The notes under the pieces were generated by a model that did no database searches, was not told the DNA's origin, and was given only the letters and a program-made list of their open reading frames with translations. DNA of 64,000 bases from Opisthocomus hoazin (taxonomy: Eukaryota; Chordata; Aves; Opisthocomiformes; Opisthocomidae). The DNA lies in the NCBI RefSeq assembly GCF_030867145.1, contig NC_134454.1, positions 64,648,308 through 64,712,307 on the forward strand, given 5' to 3'. Positions 11,336 through 23,983 of this stretch are shown here, piece after piece; position 1 is the first letter of the stretch; every line of letters begins with the position of its first letter. Made by a program: the position numbers and the translations under genes.

Positions 11336-14300
11336 CTTCAGAGAAAACACATAACATGTTAATGTGTTGTCTGCAAACAGAAGGCAGTCTAACCTCCTGC
11401 TGGTATTCAGGTGCTATTTTTGTCAACTGGTTTTTAAAACAATTTGTGACCCTTTACAGTTTCTGCTAAGTCAAAACCAGAACCCAAACTGCTATTACGA
11501 TTGTGTATGTACTATCAGGTCCTCCATTTTTTCAGTAATTCATCTGAAGGACAGAAACTTATGGAGAGGGATAAAATTTAGTCAGTGAACAATGGATGTG
11601 ACATGCTTATTCAGGTAAGTTATTACTTCTATCATTCAGAAAGGTGCCACCTACTGAAAACAGCATCTCAAAGGTTTGCTTAAGTTCAAGTATTCCCCGA
11701 TTTAGACTACATGAATTCGTGAAGGATGCAGTTCCCGTTAAATGGCCTCATACAGAAACACATCCAGAACACCGCTTTACAGATGGAGGAGTGCTGCCTT
11801 ACTCCAGTCCCACATCATAGGCCTTTGCACCCTGAAAATTAAGATGGAAACATAAACGAGCCCCCATGCCGCATGGAAGGACGCAGCGTCGGCGTGTTAG
11901 ACGCAGCAGAGGGGATCTGGTCCGGAGCACGCTTGGCGCTGGTTCGCGAGGCCTGGGACCCCCACAGCGGAGGGGGCCATGGCCGCTCGGCTTTGTGCGA
12001 ATGGGGTGCCCTCTCTGCTGTCGGGTTACAAACGCAGCGCTCACGTGGGTCTGGAATAGCATGTTGTCATTTGTCGCATTCATTGCACGTCTCGTAAATT
12101 CATGCCAAATTTGGTGTTTTCAGTTGTGAAAAACACTCTCAGAGGCAGCACAGGGACAGTCTATTTAGTACACCTCACACCCCGTGCACTGGAAAAGCGC
12201 ATCGTGAATTCACACTTACACACATTAACACTTTCTCAACACCGCTTCCCTTTCTGTGTCACAAAGCTTTCACAGGCCTGCCCTGAGTTTTCACATGCAG
12301 CGGTTTCACGCAGCCACAGGGAGGGCGATTCGGCAGCAGCCACTGCTCCCAGCGCGAGCGACTCCTCCTTCTGCCCTCCCACTGTTTCTGCTACAATTCT
12401 TCTGCCGCCCTCAAAGCTAACAAATACACTCACGACCACACTGGAGAGATCTCAGCTAACCACAAGAAACAACCTGGCCCATACAGAGCACGTGTCTGAG
12501 CAGCCAAGAGTAACAGGTGTAAACAGCAGACTCCTGATAAAGCCTGTGGCCCAAGACACGTTCCCACCAGCGAGGGGTCCGACGGCAGCCTTGACCGGCC
12601 GCTGCGCCCCTGGCCAGATGAGGGATGGGTAATGATGTGGCCAGTGCTCAGTGCCGGCTCCCAGCCTCCGCAGTGGGGGATGGCTCCGGGACCCCCAGCA
12701 GTGGGGCAGACGGGGAAGGCAGAGCCTCTCCTCACAGCTGTGGCTGCTTGTGCCGCCAAGGTTTACGTCCCAGCTGAACTGCAACATCTCCCTTACTTCT
12801 TGTTTGTGAATGGGCAAATTAGAAATTACAGAGTTTTGGGCTCTGGTCTGGAACAGCACAGCTGAGAGCAGGAACTACCCCTTGCTGCCAGGACCAGGAG
12901 AAGAATTTGTCTCATTAGTTTAACACTGAACAACAGTTGCCAAAGCCCTCAAGGAAGCTAGCTGAAAAGAGTATTTGTAGAAACAATATAAATCAAAATA
13001 CATACATGCTTATGTAGTGATTAGCTACCCCGCTGCTGCTATAAATGAACAAGCTAAGTGATTATAACCCAGCCATGGCCCCTGAAGGCTCTCCTTCATA
13101 GACCCTGCTCCTGCCCTCCAAACCGAGTACTGGCAAGTGCTACCTGGTGTAGTGACTGCACAGGTTCAAAACTCTCTCAGGCCAAGCGACTGTGGCAGTA
13201 CAGGACAAAAAGGGAAATTCAAGGTCCTCTCAGCTCTGCAGGAACGACACAGTCCTTCCTCTATAGCTCTCACAAAACCGACTGATGTTTTTCCACATTT
13301 GCTCACACATCCTGCTTCTCCTGTTACTGCTTCTCTTCTGCTCACCAAATGTGTGTGCTCTAGGAAGTCTCCTTGCCACTACTCTTACCCCAGAGATAAT
13401 TATTTTCTGTAAGCAGCCAAGCCAGTGATGAAAGGGACCACTCTGGAACAAATCCATGGATACACATCTGGTGTTATTTTGTGATGTCTGGGTCTGAAGA
13501 GCATCCCACGCTAGCTCTGAAGATCATTTTTCAGGCCTTCCTCAGACCCTTTTAAACTGAGGAATTGTTCTGCTGTGAGCTGTTAGGGCAGTAGCACCCA
13601 GGTAAAACCGAAAGCTTTATGTTAGATGTAGGAAATTCCATCCATATTCAGCAAAAGGCTAACTCTCCGTTGCTAGCCCTTGCTCTGTATCTCTTCAAAT
13701 CAGAAGCGCTCTCTTCTTTTGTATAGACTTTCAGCTTGCATGTTTTATTTCTATTCCATTCTTGATTTCTCTTTCCTAATCCATATACATTTAGCTTCCC
13801 AAATACTTCCTCAGGTAAACTTTTTCCCACACTTCCTCCTGTTTTATTTTCCCAAATTTATGCTTAGCATATTTAATGATGTATGGGAAATAGACCTAAC
13901 CGAAATATGCCAGCAGCTGTTGCTTTTCATTTCTGGAAAATGCTTCTTCCCAAATTTTTCATTTGATCCTTACAGATATTTACCCGAGGTTAGTATTAAT
14001 GACTTTCGCAATAGTATTGCATTACAAGATCATGTCTAGCTCATGTGCAGTTTCCTATTACAAATCAGTCTACCTCAAAACTGTTGCTTCTTCATCGGAA
14101 GAAGTGAGAGGTGTCCATATAATGTTGTATGTTCCCCTAGTTGTGTCATTTCACTTCATTTGCCATTCATCTCATCTACAATAAACTGACTCTTCCGATA
14201 CATTCAGACCCTTTGCAAGGTGTACTTTACACTGTTCTTACAAGCTCGTCTTACAGCGGACACAATAATTTCTCATACTTTGTTTTCTTTTAGAAAAGAA

Positions 14301-16454
14301 ATAAATTATTAACAAGTTATGTTTGCTGTTTGCACTGTAATAATATTTTGTGGAATTCAGTGCAAAGACCCAAATAAAATAGTCAAACCATACAGAACAG
14401 CTATATTTAGGAGTCAGTCATAATAATAAAGATATCCTGATTTGCTGAGACTCATAGTGATCATGAGTCATTGATATGTCTTCTCTACATTGCTAATGAA
14501 ATTATTAAGTAACAAGGGCCCCGATACTTACCCTTTACAGTGACAACATACTGCTCTTCACTGGAATTTGCCAGTGATGGATTTCTAAGTCATTCCCTGA
14601 TATGAGTGTGTCAGAAATGCAACACATCTTGAAACAGTGATTTCTTTGTATAGTGTTTTTGATACACACTATATTCCAAAATATTTTAAGAGTTACTTCA
14701 TCCGTTTGCAAGCACAAGAGGGAAAAAATAAAGCAGGAGAAAAAAGAGCGAGATGAACAGATACGGACCCTGGAGACAATCAATCTGAAAACAGATGATG
14801 AGTCCACTAACTGAACAGATGTGAGATGGTTAGTCTGGAGCTACAGAAGATAACACCATTTCACTGATTTCACAGATGCAGGGTAAAGTGGCTCACAGAA
14901 GGCCAGCATAATCAAAGCAGGATGACTACAGCAAAGCAAAGACTCCAGATGTTTTAGATGGGCTGCATCAGGTCAGTAATAAGCTCTAAGTTTAAGAAAG
15001 GTGAATTTTAACTCAGATCCTAAGTGACCTTTAAATTTACTTGAATAGAGCCATATAGAACTACTTTCAGAAACTGATTGCCTACAACGTGACATATGGA
15101 CATGTATACACAATATATCCATTTGGTTACTAAAGGTACAAATACACCAAAAGGAAGGTACTGACTTTATAAAGTACAAATTTTATTTTAAAATCTTAGC
15201 ATTTTCTAATCTTTCGTCTGAGTCTCTCATAATTTTGCTTGCTAAGGATAGCTAATTCCTGGCTCGTTACTTTTCATGTGATCACTGAAATTATTGCACA
15301 TGCTACTGCTAGAACAATTTTCCACTTTCATTACAATCTCCCTTTTGAGTCTCTCAGATAAGCTCCTTTTCAGCTGAAAACTCACATTTTTAGCCTAAAG
15401 CCAGCAACAATTTTTGGAATAGTGGAACAGGCAAGCTCAGGTGTATTCAAAACTATCTTTAAAGATTGTTTTAAGTAATAACATACTTTTTCCAAATAAT
15501 TTGACTTAAGAATGGGGAAAAATGAATAAACTTATTTTGTTCTTATGTAGTTTATTCTGTAGGCTAAAATGATATTCAAGGAGTTTCCAATTCATGTAAT
15601 GCATTTTCAGGAATGCTTAATGAATTTTAAGCTATGGCTAGCCTGAGGGGGCTTGCCTTCAGTGTGATTTGGGTTGAGCCACGGAATAGCAAGGGTCACC
15701 TTTCAGCTATTTAATGCCTGAGTTTCTAGTCCTGTCAGCAATCTGAAGTCTGAATTCAGAGTCTAACCCACCCAAGCTTTAGGTTTGCCTCACTGAGAAG
15801 GCAGGTTTCACACAGGGGGTGAGTCTGTGCTGGCCAGTCAGCCCAGCGACGGACAGACAGGAGCTCAGGCGTAGCAGGGGAGGGTACACTGAGGGCACAC
15901 TCACTCTGGCAGGCTGAGGTATCCAGCTTTATACACAGTAAAGAAACAACCCAGAAAAAACAACAGAAACACAATGATTCTAAATAATTACAAGAAAATG
16001 TCGAAGCGTGTTTTTAAAGTCTCTACTACACAAGAACCTTTGCTCTCTCAGGGCATGTTTAACAGCTGAATACAAGCTCATCCCAACCTGATTTACACAG
16101 CCTGACAGTTTCAATGACACACAAGACCTATGGCAAGACAGTGCAGTGAAAATGAGACCACACCTGTCCAGGACACGTATTGATGAAGGACATCTCCTAG
16201 CCCGAAAGTACTCTGTGGACTTGTAAATGAAATTTGGGTCTATTCCCTTGGGTAAAGCCAGCAACTTACAGCAGGTGGAAATTTTGATTAGCAGTTTCCT
16301 AAGGATCTTCCCAACCCATCACTTTGCAATGCAGTCTAACTTACATGTTTATCTGGCACCTTCAGCAAATATAGCACTAGTTGCTGACGTGAACTGCTCA
16401 CCTGATGATAATTTTTCCCTTCTTTCTAAATGAAGATGATGCACTATAGCTCAC
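11336..16454 (-). other. HOMER1: HOMER1 intron between the last two coding exons
   Basis: About 5.1 kb with a GTGAGC donor next to 16455 and an AAG acceptor next to 11335. It holds a CpG-rich, GC-rich islet (about 11865-12735). The rest is AT-rich single-copy sequence in which I recognise nothing. Open frames within it have no recognisable homology. Confidence 0.9.
11865..12050. other. Small CpG-rich islet inside HOMER1 intron
   Basis: About 19 CpG dinucleotides lie within roughly 185 bp, while flanking intron sequence has very few. GC enrichment continues more weakly to about 12735. The islet contains a CACGTG E-box near 12040, and another occurs near 12490. No promoter motif such as TATA is evident. 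It could be a small orphan CpG island, an alternative or antisense promoter, or the relic of a GC-rich insertion. Confidence 0.6.
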
Positions 16455-16535
16455 CTGTAACTTCTGGGTCAGAGAATCCCTCTGTGCCTGGAGCTCTCTA
16501 GCATTGTCGATTTCTTGTTTCAGTCCTTCTATTTC
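16455..16535 (-). CDS. HOMER1: HOMER1 coding exon 8 (by human count): coiled-coil segment
   Basis: An 81-bp exon of exactly 27 codons, phase 0 at both ends. It encodes EIEGLKQEIDNARELQ followed by AQRDSLTQKLQ, part of the long parallel coiled coil of Homer1b/c. The acceptor is a good pyrimidine tract ending CCCTTTAG and the donor is GTGAGC. Skipping this exon would keep the frame but shorten the rod by 27 residues. The sequence matches human Homer1 residues about 266-292, with Arg to Gly and Glu to Ala changes in my recollection of the human protein. It is too short to stand out as an open frame and was found by walking between the flanking coiled-coil exons. Confidence 0.97.
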
Positions 16536-18222
16536 CTAAAGGGAGAAGAAACAACCTTGCTAGCAGCATGTTACCTGGCTTGGCCTCAATGCAGGTCAGC
16601 TGTCTACTGCTTTTTCTCCTGAGCAAGCCATTGCAATGATACCAAAGCTGGCAGCTGGCTACTGCCCGTCACAGCACACGAAGTTTAAGCCCTGCATTCA
16701 ATACTCCTGAATCACAGTCCCAAAACAGCAAATCCATTGTGAATAAACAACAATACAGATAAGTATTTTCTTTTATAGAAGCCCAAAATTTCCTCTCCCA
16801 CACAAAAGACCTGAAATAATTTTTTCCTAGAAAATTAAGGGTCCTTGTAATTAGAGGAGCAATTTTGCACTAAAAATCCTATTAGAATCTATCCTTCCCC
16901 CTTTTTCCAAGAGAAAAATCCAATTTTCAGCTGCTTATGTCACTAGCAGCAGAGCTGAGCATCAAAATATTGCCTGCTTTGATGATCAATTTCCGTAAAA
17001 AGAGAGTCTAAAAGAAATGGTATCTTTAATTTAGCAAGAAGAAAGTAATAAAGTATAAAAATAACAAATACGGATAAAATAATGAACGCTACAGAAACAT
17101 TTTCATAAGTAATCTATTTTCATAGCTTACTTTCAGGATCCAAGAATAGCAACAGTTAACTAAACTAAAAGGTACCAAACTTAATTAAGTACTTTCCCAT
17201 GGAAGGGCATATTCACCTCCCAGAACTCCTTTTGTAAAGATCTCTTTGCAGTCAACAGCTCAGCGTAACTCATAAGTGAACGGCACCAAGATGGGAAACA
17301 TTACCAACGTGAGGCTAGTATCTTAAGCATGAGGGAGTTTGGAAAAGACTTTTTTACTTTTTGGGAGGATATTCTGCAACTACTGTGCCTCTCCCGCATC
17401 CTCCTTGGAAACACCTAGCAACTGCCCCGCTGGAGGCAAGGCCCTGCAGGACACACTGCCCCTCCAAACACGCACACCAGCGCCCACCACGTCTGTCACA
17501 GAGGGCTCAAGGGATCTGGTCTTACACAGGGAAAACAGTCCTTTACATGTGGCCCCTTCCACCTCCTTTCCCCATCCATAAAGGGGCCATCATTAATCAT
17601 TCTGTGGCACAAACCTGCTTTCCTCTAGGACCTGTGCCAGGGCAGGTGTTACTCCAGTTCCTTTTATTTTCTTGCTGCTGGTCCAGCCCAAAGCAGATGG
17701 CACACTAAATATCACCAAGTTTCAGGCTGGGGAATTTGGCATGTGTTTAAGGAGAGGGCTGATCTTAGAGATCATAAAACTCAGCTATATTAACATAGCC
17801 TGAAAAACAAGATTGGCCTGAAAAAGGTATTGATGTATATTACTTGTTCCAAACCTTACTCTCCAGAAAAAGGAAAAAAATGCTTACAACAGCTTCCCTT
17901 GCTAGTTAATGTGGACTGCATGAGTGTGATGACTGCTCTGTGGAAACCACTTATGACTTACTTTTGCAAGCACAGATGCTTGGTAAAAGCAAAGAGGAAA
18001 ACATGATACTTTGTTTTTTGTTGTTCAGATACCCTGCTCTATATTGGGCTGATGTAATTATATACACGGAAAAACATTAACCATTTCAAAGAAGCTGAAA
18101 ATAATTTTACTTTGTAACATTTATGGGAAATGTAACAGCTTTTACCAGCCATCACAAGCTTGACAGTGAAAGCCTTTAGAAATGACGTAACAGAAAAGCC
18201 AAGAATAGACGTTAGCAAATAC
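16536..18222 (-). other. HOMER1: HOMER1 intron between exons 7 and 8
   Basis: About 1.7 kb of AT-rich sequence with no repeat element I can name. The donor adjoining 18223 is GTATTT, weaker than consensus because it lacks G at +5. The acceptor adjoining 16535 is CCCTTTAG. Nothing else is recognised. Confidence 0.9.
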
Positions 18223-18333
18223 CTCTTCTTTTTTCTTCAGCGTAGACTCTAACTCCTGTATTGTCTGGTTTAATTCTGTTTTATGTGTGTGGACTGCATT
18301 GGCTTGACTGCTCACACACTCTAGCTCAGTCAC
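18223..18333 (-). CDS. HOMER1: HOMER1 coding exon 7 (by human count): coiled-coil segment
   Basis: A 111-bp exon of 37 codons, phase 0 at both ends. It encodes VTELECVSSQANAVHTHK, TELNQTIQELEST and LKKKEE. It continues the coiled coil begun in the upstream exon (RLHKR) and joins EIEGLKQ in the next. The acceptor is TTTCAACAG directly before the first GTG codon; the donor is GTATTT. Read-through past the donor is open only briefly before a stop, giving a false longer frame down to 18142. Human Homer1 has ELEETLKLKEE here as I recall it, so this genome carries Ser for Glu and Lys for Leu. The Leu-to-Lys change in a coiled coil is mildly unusual but may fall outside the a/d core. Confidence 0.98.
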
Positions 18334-20658
18334 CTGTTGAAATAAGTAGAAGCAACAGATACAGAATTAATTTCAACAAACTCAAGGTACTATTACCTGT
18401 TTGCATCAATACCTGCATTTGAACTATACCCTTAGTTCTGGGTAACTTACGTTGATTAAAATGGTGAAGGTGTTCTTACGAATTTAGGATAAAACTCCTT
18501 AAATTGTTTAGCATAAAATGGTTGCTGTGGCTTCTTGGAAACAATAAACTCAGTATGTTGCAGGCTGAAAAGAACACTAATCAAAAGTTATACTTACTAA
18601 TTATTGAAAATTTTACGAAAGAAGCTGAATTACCATTTCAGAAACAGTAATGGCTAGATGATTAAACACAGATCTGTCTCTGTAACTAACCTGTCCATCT
18701 GACACTTTTTAATGTTGCACCATCTTAATCAGCTAAGCCACAACGCTTACCCACTTCCTAGTGAGCCAACTAACATTCACAGCCTCGATTTCTGACTCGG
18801 CATCAACAGTGTAATAGCAGACACTCATCCACCAATGTACAGCTGCCAACTTCTTACTTCCTGTAGTTTCAGATCTCATCTCCCAGCCACAAAGCCAACA
18901 GCTAATGGCACAATTTGGATTTGCAGTTTCCTTTTATTAGCAGACAGCAAACGCTCTTCATCTGCCCTTGGATAAGTTAAGATACCTGGCAGTAGCATGC
19001 CGTTTTTATTTTATTTTTTAATCAAAGAAATGTTAGTAGCCTGTCATTCACAAACAAACAGTTGTCAAAGAATAGCTTCTGCACTGAAGAAATAAAATCC
19101 TTGCAGCTGGAGTCCACACAGGAAAGTCTTTGTTCATGTACCTCTCACATTACAGATCAAAATATAAGAGAACTCTCTCACGGCACATCTGCGTGGATAT
19201 GTCCACTAAAACCTTTTTGTTTAATAACAAACTGTTAAAATATTAAAAATATGATTTAAAACCTAGCAACTCTTTTTTTCCAGAAGGTATCACCTGTCAA
19301 TCTTAGTATACAGTCTTCAACAGAACTGCACCATCTATCTACAGTAACTAACAAATCTGGCCCCAAACCTCCCTTGAACGAAGCATGTGAGACAGGCAGC
19401 AGGCAGGAACAACCACAAAACTAGGGATGAAACTCCGAGTGCAGATTTTTCGTTACCTCGCAAACCAGGAGGGTCTCCGACGCAGCACCCCACCAGAGGC
19501 ACACAAGCAAAGCAGGAAGGCAGGCACCATGGAGCTCGGTCCTTGCTATAAGGAGACTGTGAGCTGCCGAACCTGCCACTTCTGCCTATACAGGGATTCA
19601 CACAGGTCTAATTATCCACTGTGCTTTGAACCTTCCCACAGCAGGGCAGGAATCTCGAGCCTGTTCTATACGGTGCCTTTGAGCCTATCACAGGCCTACA
19701 TTATCTAAACACAGATATTCCATTTGTCAAGCACACAAGACTAAACAATGATGTATGTGGTTTTTTACACCCCAGCTGCAAGTTACTTGAGCATGTTTAC
19801 AAGCCTTCTTGCCAATCTTCTGTCATTATCCCACAGAAAATGCTACCAGATTCTGGAATGAAAACTGTTCAGTCTTCATTTAACTTTCCTGGAGAAGTAG
19901 CCCTTAGACAGGGGGCAGGCATTCTCCAGGACAATTTCACTTCTTAGGTAAAAGAACATCTCAAGGAATCATGGTTAGTGCCCTCCAGCACCACTGCAGT
20001 CTAGCTAGTGAAGCCACTGTGTTGACAGTAATTTCAGGCTCTGAACTACTTGTAGACTCAACCGGTAGATTACTGAGTGCAGAGAGAAGTCAAAGGAAAG
20101 CCAAGATGAAATACAAGAAAATTAAAACAAAATCTGTATGAACTTCTCCCTTCTGAGTCACACGGCATGAACTTCCCATCTGTAACAGCCAGGACAAGTC
20201 GTTTCTGCTACTGGAAAACTGTGATCAGACATTTTTGCACATTAGGCTTATATATGGAGACAACTGAGATTACAGCAAATTCTTGTAAGGGATAAGGGGA
20301 ATGAAGGAAGAGGATTTAGCTCATTAACACAACACCCCACAGCCCACCCCAAATAACTATCTTAGTTGCTGAAATTGTCCCAAAAGAAATATCTGTGCCT
20401 ATGGCAAAAAGTAACAGCAGCTTGTGCAGTTTTATAAGCCACTGAGCATTACAACTGAAGTCTTAGGTAATTCTCTTAATTTGCTTCAATTACACAAAAA
20501 TATATCTATCTAGATTCCTTGTGACTGCTACCAGTCATGACTGTTACAGCACTCACCACTACAACTACACAAACCCAAGCAAGCAGAATTGGAATATGCT
20601 GTCTAGGATAAACCCATGTCCACACAGTGTCTGAACTAACACCTAGATATAGCAAGAG

Positions 20659-20838
20659 TCACAGAGGCACAGAGTGATTTAGGCTGGAAGGGGACCCTAG
20701 TAGCCATCTGGTTGAGGCCCCCTGCTCAGAACATGGAGAGTTTTGAAGTCACATTTGGTTGCTCAGGGTCTTGCCCCACCAAGAACCTTTCAATACCTAG
20801 CAGAGCTGCCACAGTTCTATGCAGGTTCCTGTATTTCT
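20659..20838 (-). mobile_element. Old CR1 LINE 3'-end fragment
   Basis: On the plus strand this starts with a degenerate copy of the CR1 terminal repeat (cacagaggcacagagtg) followed by TTTAGGCTGGAAGGGGACC, the usual inverted CR1 3' tail. Conserved blocks such as GCTCAGGGTCTTGCCC follow. The CR1 sense strand is therefore the minus strand. The divergence points to an old insertion. Confidence 0.8.
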
Positions 20839-22061
20839 GGCATTGAGGGTTTATGCAGAGCTCTAGCTTACTCCTAAGGAAGTTTTGCTGGAACTGTCAA
20901 ACTCATGCCCCTCGCCTGCCTTCACCCCTTCTGATGTTTAGCTTCTTAAACATTTCCAAGCTTTTCTGCTGAACCCCATCTTGAATTGGAAGTGGAAGCC
21001 TCTGTGAATCCAGGGCTAGGGTTGTGAGGGGAACCCAGGGCCAGGCCCTCTCCCACCTCTTGTGAAATAGGTCCATCTCTCTTCTAAAGCTGTTGCACTC
21101 AGCAATACCCACTGGCTCTTACCAAGCACCGGCACAGTGAATACTCATTTACACAAAGCATATGAGCCTCAACTAGAGAGACAGAAGAAAACTCAGTCCC
21201 CAGAATACCTCTGCCGTAGCACCCTGTGCCTCAGAAGTGAGTGTGCAGTGGTGACTCATCCTGTGACTGAGGAAGCGCTTGGACCCCTCACTGTTCTCTG
21301 CATGGTTTCCTCTGGGCTGGTACACATGGCGAGGATGCAGTGGCTGGTGCAAGCCCGGAATTCAAGGAGGGTGGTGGACTGAGCTGCAGTGGATGAAATG
21401 CTCCTGCTCTCGGCTGCGTGTATTGCAGCTGGCTGAAAACACCTCCCGCAACAGCCCCGGCAGCAGCATGGCTCACGTGAACGCTCCCCGGCACGCTCTG
21501 GTCCACGCTAACTCCAGACATCTACTGAAATCACTTAGGCAAACACAGCTAATGTTGCATGCGCGGAGTAGGGAGTGCTCTCACAAACCCTGCCAACACA
21601 GGCAACTGCTGTCAGCAGGGTAATTAATTGCAAACACTAAAGGGGCTGTGATGTCTTGCTCTGGCCCAGCTTTTCTCCGGGCAGATGTCCATCTCTTACT
21701 GCTTATGGGAGAAAGGAATGCACTGTTCAACTGTTTTGTTTACTGTTTGTTGAAAAGCCAGTAAGTTCAAAAAAAAAAGAACAAATGTAATTAAAAAATG
21801 GGTTTACTTTAATCGCAGTCTTACTTAAATGCCCATTCCTACAGGGATCTGAAAAGATGTCATATATCTTCACGATGTTATCTTCTTGAATGGACCTATA
21901 AAAAAGCAAATTGTATTGTGACCCTTTGAAAAAAATCTGTAGAGTAAGATGGGCTGGAAAACGATGTGACATAAAGAATATGCAGTTGAAAACAGAAGTA
22001 ACAAAAGAAAAAGCTCTAGGCAAAAATCTGGATAGCATTTACTTGCTCTATTTCCTTGTTT

Positions 22062-22067
22062 CAAATT
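22062..22067 (+). repeat. 6-bp target-site duplication, left copy (CAAATT)
   Basis: CAAATT directly precedes the 5' LTR and recurs directly after the 3' LTR at 25010-25015. A 6-bp duplication fits alpha/beta-type retroviral integration. Confidence 0.85.
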
Positions 22068-22443
22068 TGTTGGGGTCAATGTAGCTTGAGATTTAGCATG
22101 ACGAGGCCGCTTAAGCGAAACAGTTAGCATAGCTGCACAGGCCGCTGGAAAGGACAGCTAAGAATAAACATGGTGTGGGTTAGCAAAAACAAGATGTGTT
22201 CAAGGACGTGCAGGCAGCCTGTTGCTGTTAGCGTTAGTGCATAGTTACCAATCGTAAGGGAATGTGGGGTGCGTGAACAGCGCGTGATTTATGTCTGTAG
22301 CCTATCCGAATAAGCGTGATCGCGTGTGCAGATATGGAAAATGTATATAACCACGCAAGCAGACCAATAAATCGGAATCAGCTGTGCATTGCATCAATGT
22401 GTGAGAGTTGTTCCTGTCCCTGCACGGATGCTGAAACTCGGCG
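22068..22443 (+). mobile_element. 5' LTR of endogenous retrovirus, 376 bp
   Basis: Begins TGTTGGGGTC and ends CTCGGCG, where the 3' LTR has the canonical CTCGGCA. It is the same length as the 3' LTR and differs from it at about 12 of 376 positions by my manual alignment, roughly 3%. It contains a TATA box (22344-22350) and an AATAAA signal (22366-22371), which place U3, R and U5 in the usual order on the plus strand. Transcription from it would run antisense to HOMER1. Confidence 0.93.
22344..22371 (+). promoter_or_regulatory. LTR TATA box and poly(A) signal
   Basis: TATATAA at 22344-22350 and AATAAA at 22366-22371 in the 5' LTR. The same pair is intact in the 3' LTR at 24910-24916 and 24932-24937. 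The spacing implies a short R region. Confidence 0.75.
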
Positions 22444-22446
22444 TTG

Positions 22447-22464
22447 TGGTGACCCCGACGTGAT
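22447..22464 (+). other. Primer-binding site complementary to tRNA-Trp
   Basis: TGGTGACCCCGACGTGAT lies three bases after the 5' LTR. It matches the 18-nt site used by avian sarcoma/leukosis-type retroviruses, primed by tRNA-Trp. No mismatch to that site was seen, so the PBS is intact. Confidence 0.92.
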
Positions 22465-22573
22465 ACCGCAGCCAAAGAAGGCAGGGGACTGCCGGCCAGT
22501 GAGGTAAGCCAGGCCGCCCGAGAGAGGCGGGAGCGGATGCGCAGCACACCGGGGGGGCGTGAACATCGGCAGT

Positions 22574-22777
22574 ATGGGTTCCACTGTGTCAGTGTTGGAA
22601 AAGACGGTGCAGAAAAGCCTGCCGGAATTGGCGGATCGAGCCAACGTGAAGTTAACTGAAGGAGAGATATCGGGTCTATTATTGTGGTACCGCCGACGAA
22701 AGCTGATAGCAATGACAGATCGGTTGTTCGACTTGGATGTGTGGCAGAGAATCGGGGACTGCGCAGGTCGGCAATAA
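22574..22777 (+). pseudogene. gag-like N-terminal fragment of the provirus
   Basis: An ATG followed by a Gly codon opens a 67-codon frame about 110 bp after the PBS, where gag begins in retroviruses of this type. Gly at position 2 would allow N-myristoylation of a matrix domain, although the upstream in-frame codons also allow a start at 22559. The frame stops at 22777. Gag-like sequence appears to resume in another frame after about 100 bp, so the gene is broken by at least one frameshift or stop. Identification rests on position and general character, not on a clear capsid motif. Confidence 0.6.
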
Positions 22778-22887
22778 AGAGGAGCAACAATTAGCCCCTG
22801 TTTTTCGAGCTATCAAAAGCATGATCAGCTGAAAGGAACGAAAGCTCAATTGAAAGATTTTACAGAGAATTTTGAAAGAACAAAGTC

Positions 22888-23289
22888 TTGCAGTTTAAAA
22901 TCTCTGAGGAAATCTTTACTTGGAAATCAGTGCATACAGCTTTAAATGCTCTAAAACCCGCAGAAACTATCTTAGAAGCGGCTGCTACTCCTCCTTTGTT
23001 ATCTCCAAAGCAAGGACAGAGTCTTTTGAAATTTAACCCTACATATGACGAAATTCCTAACCCAATACAAGAAATGCGGGAGGTAAATCCACCAGAACCT
23101 GATGATCCTTTAAATCCAGAGAAATGGGAAGTGGGGTGCAAAATCCGGCACCCCGAAAGTGTACAACAGGGTCCCTCTACAGCAATTGGAGTACCCGACC
23201 TGAGATCAAAGCAGGGTGAATTCCAGCATAAAACTGCGCAGTCCATCAGACACAGCACAGCCCGCAGCGCCAGCGACCACCACACCTGA
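22888..23289 (+). pseudogene. Displaced gag-like open segment, proline-rich
   Basis: This 133-codon open frame has no ATG at its start and lies in a different frame from the 22574 segment. It is rich in Pro, Glu and Asp, with a PTYDEIPNP stretch resembling the late-domain or linker part of retroviral Gag. Another proline-rich frame overlaps its end (23216-23467). No major homology region or zinc knuckle (CX2CX4HX4C) is visible, so the capsid and nucleocapsid parts appear lost. Confidence 0.45.
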
Positions 23290-23983
23290 TGGGTCAGCGA
23301 ACCTTACACCTGGTGGGGCACACGGACCCCCCAGGCAACCGGTGGCACGGCGCAGCCTGGACCCCGCCCAATCCCAGTGCGCCGGCCTGTCCCAGCCAGC
23401 CCAGAAGCAGCGCGGTGAGAACCATCTTCCTGACATTCAAGGACTTGGTTGGAAAAAGTGTGTATAATTCAATTACAGCAGTAGAATTCCTTGTGTCCTT
23501 ATTGCTGCAAACTGTTCTAGCTGATTATGATATTAATGTATGCTAATGAGTTCTCGAGAGTGCCTGCTTTCTGGGGCTCCGGAGTTAAGTTTTGGAGAGT
23601 GAATTATTTTGTTGCTTTCTGGTAACAGATTTTGGGTACCCAGGTAGGACACTGCTCTTGAACATCAATGGTCCGAGGGATTGCAGGACCTCCAGCCGGC
23701 ACCGAGGGATTCTCAGGGAGAACCTCTGATCCCTGGACCAAAAAGTTCTGAGCAGGGACCATTAATAAGACAAAATAAACAATTCTTCCAGTATTGTTTC
23801 TTGTTGCCTGCCTGTTAGTTGCCTGCTAGTCATAGTGAAAGCTTCACAGCACTGGGCTACATCACTGGGGAGAAGGGAAGGTGCCCTTCCTAAAACAGAA
23901 TTGAAAAGAGAGTACTCTTCCTGAAACTGAGGCTTGGGAATTTGTCTGTTAAATGTTGGATGTTATTGTAAGTCCTTGTCTGT

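Noticed and set aside
11125..11469. 114-codon plus-strand frame opposite the HOMER1 terminal exon
   Set aside because: It is the antisense shadow of a coding exon whose identity is certain.
12102..12632. 176-codon plus-strand open frame in HOMER1 intron
   Set aside because: It lies in a GC-rich patch, where stop codons are fewer. The translation is Thr/Ser-rich with no recognisable domain and no promoter or splice evidence.
22302..22790. 162-codon minus-strand open frame across the 5' LTR and gag start
   Set aside because: It runs antisense through the LTR, PBS and gag-like start, and shows no domain. The related minus-strand frame in the 3' LTR shares its sequence only because the LTRs are duplicates.
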